Below, one piece after another: positions 61,348-64,000 of a DNA stretch of 64,000 nucleotides; within the stretch, counting starts at the first letter, position 1; every line of letters begins with the position of its first letter. The translations under genes and the position numbers were made by a program. This stretch comes from UBA7477 sp045602925 (GTDB taxonomy: Bacteria; Bacillota; Clostridia; Oscillospirales; Ruminococcaceae): the NCBI GenBank assembly GCA_045602925.1, contig JAZSCN010000008.1, positions 1 to 64,000 of the forward strand. The letters run 5' to 3'. Below the pieces are notes generated by a model, which saw only the letters and a list, made by a program, of their open reading frames with translations, ran no database searches and was not told where the DNA came from.

Positions 61348-62053
61348 GGTGAAAAAGTTCCTGCTTGATATAATTCTTCCTAATACTTGCCCTATATGTA
61401 ATGACTTTATCGGATATGATGAGTATATTTGTGAAAAGTGCCTTTCTAACCTTCCTCTGGTTGAAGAAAATATCTGTAATCGCTGCAAACGCAAAGAGTG
61501 CATATGTACCGACCTTTTCTATGATAATTGCATATCATTTGTATACTATGAGGATTCGGTGAAAGATGGTCTTCTCAGCTTTAAGCTTAAAGGTCTTTTT
61601 AACTTTGCAGAATACTTCGCACAAAAGGCTGTTGAAATGCTTAAGGAAAACGGTATTTTAGACGAAATCGACCTTATTACTAATGTACCAATGACGGCAC
61701 AAAAAGAGTACGAAAGAGGATATGACCAAGCGTTTGAATTTGCAAAGATGATTTCGATGTTTTCAGGACTTCCACTGGATGGTATGGTGCTCGTTAAAGA
61801 AAAGGGCAATGTTGTCCAGCATGAGCTCAGCTCTAAGGAACGTAAAGAAAAAGCGTATGAAGCGTTTGAACTCAATATTCATCCCAAGCATATTAAAGGA
61901 AAAACAATTTTGTTATGTGATGATGTAGTAACTACAGGTAGTACACTTGATGCCTGTGCAAAGCTTTTAAAAGAAGCAGGCGTTAAGAAGGTGTACTGCG
62001 TCACAATTGCAACAACAAGATTTGTGAATAATGATAGCTCCCGTAATGCATAA
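61322..62053 (+). CDS. comF: ComF family phosphoribosyltransferase-like protein
   Basis: Competence-associated protein, about 243 aa. The N-terminal zinc-knuckle Cys pairs are CPIC, CEKC and CNRCKRKECIC (about residues 22-62). The C-terminal phosphoribosyltransferase fold has the PRPP loop LLCDDVVTTGSTLDAC. It overlaps recD2 by 26 nt at ATG 61322; an in-frame ATG at 61331 is also possible. ComF acts in natural transformation in Gram-positives and may assist ssDNA import; whether this organism is competent is not shown here. Confidence 0.92.
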   Translation: MMEMKWTYKVKKFLLDIILPNTCPICNDFIGYDEYICEKCLSNLPLVEENICNRCKRKECICTDLFYDNCISFVYYEDSVKDGLLSFKLKGLFNFAEYFAQKAVEMLKENGILDEIDLITNVPMTAQKEYERGYDQAFEFAKMISMFSGLPLDGMVLVKEKGNVVQHELSSKERKEKAYEAFELNIHPKHIKGKTILLCDDVVTTGSTLDACAKLLKEAGVKKVYCVTIATTRFVNNDSSRNA

Positions 62054-62075
62054 TAGCATTGCGGGGTATCTTTTT
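62041..62075 (+). terminator. Hairpin overlapping the comF stop
   Basis: CCCGTAATGC / GCATTGCGGG stem with a short loop and T-rich tail. It overlaps the last comF codons, so it may attenuate reading into the two small downstream genes. Confidence 0.7.
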
Positions 62076-62093
62076 ATATGCGAGGTAAAATAT

Positions 62094-62279
62094 ATGCTTG
62101 ATAAGGAAAATTTAAAACTTCTTGATAAATTACTGATTAGAGAAAAAGCTATTATAAGCGAATACGAAAGCTATGTAACACAGCTTCGAGACCCGCAAAC
62201 ACAAATAGATATACAAAAGCTTATTTCTCAGCATAAGAACCATTATTCGTTACTATTAAAGCAAATGGGTGATAACTGA
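62094..62279 (+). CDS. Small helical protein, spore-coat-like
   Basis: A 61-residue all-helical, charged protein. The pattern LLDKLLIREKAIISEYESY followed by LRDPQTQIDIQKLISQHKNH resembles the ferritin-like CotF/spore coat helices (a DPQ-type turn and a second helix ending in H-x2-H). Here the fold is split into a half-size unit. GAGGT lies about 8 nt before ATG 62094. It overlaps the next, similar-size gene by 1 nt. Assignment to the spore coat is inference; no sporulation genes are adjacent. Confidence 0.65.
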   Translation: MLDKENLKLLDKLLIREKAIISEYESYVTQLRDPQTQIDIQKLISQHKNHYSLLLKQMGDN

Positions 62280-62464
62280 TGGCTTACAGTGAACTGCAAA
62301 TTATAAAAATACTGACATATGAGAATAAGGCATTGTTATCCGAACAATGTGATATCTATTCGTCTGTAACTGATAAAAAGCTCGATACAGCTCTGCTGTC
62401 TATGATTCAAGAAAATCTTAGAGAAGCAAGACAACTAAAAACAATTTTATCTAGATATAAGTAA
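62279..62464 (+). CDS. Small helical protein, second of a coat-like pair
   Basis: A 61-residue helical protein starting MAYSELQIIKILTYENKAL, with a central DKKLDTALLSMIQ and a basic end. Its length and helix layout mirror the previous gene, and the two overlap by 1 nt. Together they could rebuild a four-helix CotF-like bundle, which is inference from helix count. A convergent terminator with pyk follows. Confidence 0.65.
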   Translation: MAYSELQIIKILTYENKALLSEQCDIYSSVTDKKLDTALLSMIQENLREARQLKTILSRYK

Positions 62465-62469
62465 AATAA

Positions 62470-62502
62470 TAGGGCATTGAACTTTAATGTTCAACACCCT
62501 AA
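62470..62502. terminator. Bidirectional terminator between coat-like genes and pyk
   Basis: Stem AGGGcaTTGAAC / GTTCAAcaCCCT with a 6-nt loop, with A/T-rich tails on both sides. Confidence 0.85.
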
Positions 62503-62511
62503 AATAATTAT

Positions 62512-63945
62512 TTACTTATCGCTCTCTCCAACGTTTTGAACCTTCAAGAGATTAGTGTTGCCGGATACACCAAGTGGAACGCCGGCTGTTACAACAACCA
62601 GGTCACCTGCTTCAACAAGCTTGTTATTTAATGACACATCAATGGCGCTTTGTATGAGACCATCGGTGCTTTCTTGTTCTTCAATAAGTGATGGATAAAT
62701 GCCCCAAGACATATTCATTTGTCTGCAGGTTATCTCATCAGTTGTAAGACCGATGATAGGGCAGGAAGGACGATACTTTGAAATCATTCGTGCAGTACCG
62801 CCACCCTTTGTAACTGTTATTATAGCCTTAGCATTGAGGTCGTGTGCTGTAGAAACTGTAGCGTGTGAAATAGCATCAGTCACAGAAGGGCTTTCAGCAG
62901 GGTCACGCTTTATAAATCTATGAGCATAATCTATGTCTTGTTCGGTTGTTTCTGCAATAAGTGCCATTGTCTTTACAGCTTCGACAGGGAATTCTCCCGC
63001 AGCTGTTTCTCCGGAAAGCATAATAGCCGAAGTGCCATCATAAATAGCGTTTGCAACGTCAGTGATTTCAGCTCTTGTAGGACGTGGATTCTTAATCATA
63101 GATTCAAGCATCTGTGTAGCAGTGATAACTTGCTTTCCTGCATTATATGCTTTGTGGATAATTTCTTTTTGAATAGCAGGAATAAGCTCAAACGGAATTT
63201 CTACACCCATATCTCCACGAGCTACCATAACGCCGTCTGCAGCCTCGAGAATTTCATCAATGTTTTTAACGCCATCAGAGTTTTCAATCTTAGCAATAAT
63301 TCTTGGTGAATACCAGCCAAGACTGTGTGTGAAGTTTCTAAGGTAGTGTATATCAGCTGCAGTTCTTACGAAAGATGCCGCAATGAAATCATATCCCATC
63401 TTCGCACCGAATTGAAGGTCGCTCATATCTCTGTCGCTGATGTATGGCATAGAAAGCATAACACCCGGTACATTTACGCCCTTGTTGTTAGATAATAATC
63501 CACCATGAATTACCTTGCAAACAACATCAGTTGCGGTAATCTTTTCAGCAACAAGTTCAATAACACCGTCATTTATAAGAATTCTGTTGCCCACTTTTAC
63601 ATCCTTTGGTAGATTTTTAAAAGTAACTGAGCAGATATCCTTTGTGCCAACAACCTCATTTGTTGTTAGGGTAAAAGTATCTCCATCAAAGATTTCTACC
63701 GGCTTGTTGTCTTCAAATGATTTAAGTCTTATTTCAGGGCCCTTAGTGTCAAGAAGCGTAGCAATTGGAAGATTTAGCTCTTTTCTTAGCTCTGTAATCT
63801 GCTTGAATCTTCTTTCATGCTCTTCGTAGGTTGAATGTGAAAAATTAAATCTTGCAACATCCATACCTGAAAGCATCAGCTGACGCATAGTTTCTACATT
63901 ATCTGTAGAAGGGCCGATTGTACAAACAATTTTAGTTTTTCTCAT
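62512..63945 (-). CDS. pyk: Pyruvate kinase
   Basis: Makes pyruvate and ATP from phosphoenolpyruvate. The N-terminal KTKIVCTIGPSTDN, the substrate Arg in DVARFNFSHS, the active-site LDTKGPEIR, and the catalytic-Lys block IIAKIENSDGVKNIDEI are visible. The metal site is in VMVARGDMGVEIP, and MLSGETAAGEFP follows. At 477 aa it is the short form without the extra PEP-utilising C-terminal domain found in Bacillus. ATG 63945 is chosen (GGAGGT 6 nt upstream); an earlier in-frame ATG at 63978 has none. Confidence 0.97.
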   Translation of the reverse strand: MRKTKIVCTIGPSTDNVETMRQLMLSGMDVARFNFSHSTYEEHERRFKQITELRKELNLPIATLLDTKGPEIRLKSFEDNKPVEIFDGDTFTLTTNEVVGTKDICSVTFKNLPKDVKVGNRILINDGVIELVAEKITATDVVCKVIHGGLLSNNKGVNVPGVMLSMPYISDRDMSDLQFGAKMGYDFIAASFVRTAADIHYLRNFTHSLGWYSPRIIAKIENSDGVKNIDEILEAADGVMVARGDMGVEIPFELIPAIQKEIIHKAYNAGKQVITATQMLESMIKNPRPTRAEITDVANAIYDGTSAIMLSGETAAGEFPVEAVKTMALIAETTEQDIDYAHRFIKRDPAESPSVTDAISHATVSTAHDLNAKAIITVTKGGGTARMISKYRPSCPIIGLTTDEITCRQMNMSWGIYPSLIEEQESTDGLIQSAIDVSLNNKLVEAGDLVVVTAGVPLGVSGNTNLLKVQNVGESDK

Positions 63946-64000
63946 AATTAACCTCCGCACATATCTATAAGATACCAATATTATACTACAAAAGTGATTA

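Noticed and set aside
1..64000. CRISPR arrays, tRNA or rRNA genes, prophage or conjugative modules
   Set aside because: No regularly spaced direct repeats, no tRNA cloverleaf or rRNA segments, and no phage or conjugation genes were recognised in the intergenic regions read.

Overview
This is a stretch of low-GC (roughly 40 %) bacterial chromosome that is almost entirely housekeeping. It looks like an anaerobic, fermentative Clostridia member, plausibly of the Ruminococcaceae/Oscillospiraceae type. The evidence is strong GGAGG ribosome-binding sites, many TTG and GTG starts, sigma-A promoters with 17-bp spacers, a T-box leader before ileS, ABC-F, TmcAL, YmfF/YmfH-type M16 and DUF1540 genes, spore-coat-like small proteins, and scattered glycolysis/acetogenesis genes (pfkA, eno, pyk, ackA). 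Species-level identity cannot be read from the window. I see no rRNA, tRNA, CRISPR array or prophage.

Layout. 1-8.7 kb: tail of a membrane-anchored protein, a chemoreceptor with pfkA, a polysaccharide-deacetylase lipoprotein, tmcAL, ackA and malQ. 8.8-15.5 kb: lepA with two small membrane proteins and hemW, an orphan HlyD-like lipoprotein, membrane proteins and an M50 protease. 15.6-21 kb: a ribosome/secretion operon with rplS behind a structured leader, two consecutive signal peptidases, rbgA, rnhB, yraN and then thrC. 21-26 kb: a DUF1540 mini-gene, a phosphoesterase, and the proteostasis run tig-clpP-clpX followed at once by a leucine-rich-repeat protein. 25.9-26.3 kb: an internally deleted IS3-family element, the only clear mobile DNA. 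26.3-34 kb: acetyl-type metA, tmk, a DUF2156 protein, a DJ-1 protein, 5-formyl-THF cyclo-ligase, mltG, a U32 protease, and an AraC/GyrI regulator. 34-46.7 kb: a mini pyrophosphatase, T-box-controlled ileS, a HAD phosphatase, a secreted zinc phospholipase C-like enzyme, an anchored SGNH hydrolase, an ABC-F ATPase, an AraC regulator behind a LacI-type operator with a HAAS/DUF4097 pair, and eno. 46.8-64 kb: an M16 pair with lgt and folD, rpsO-pnp-gltX, a divergent MetRS-like protein, recD2-comF, two coat-like small proteins and pyk.

Functionally the window links translation (L19, S15, LepA, RbgA, IleRS, GluRS, MetRS-like), protein quality control and export (Tig, ClpXP, two LepB, Lgt), and central metabolism. 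Convergent gene pairs are usually separated by strong bidirectional hairpin terminators. Within operons, stops and starts often overlap (TAATG or ATGA), suggesting translational coupling.

No large undescribed system is evident. The best leads are: the IS3 deletion derivative whose transposase RBS is locked in a perfect 12-bp hairpin; a long leader hairpin before pnp; the phospholipase C with a beta-trefoil-like tail; the MetRS-like protein lacking a canonical KMSKS; a PFK with Asn at the usual Mg-binding Asp; the AraC gene under a perfect 18-bp LacI-type palindrome; and an LRR protein fused transcriptionally to clpX.
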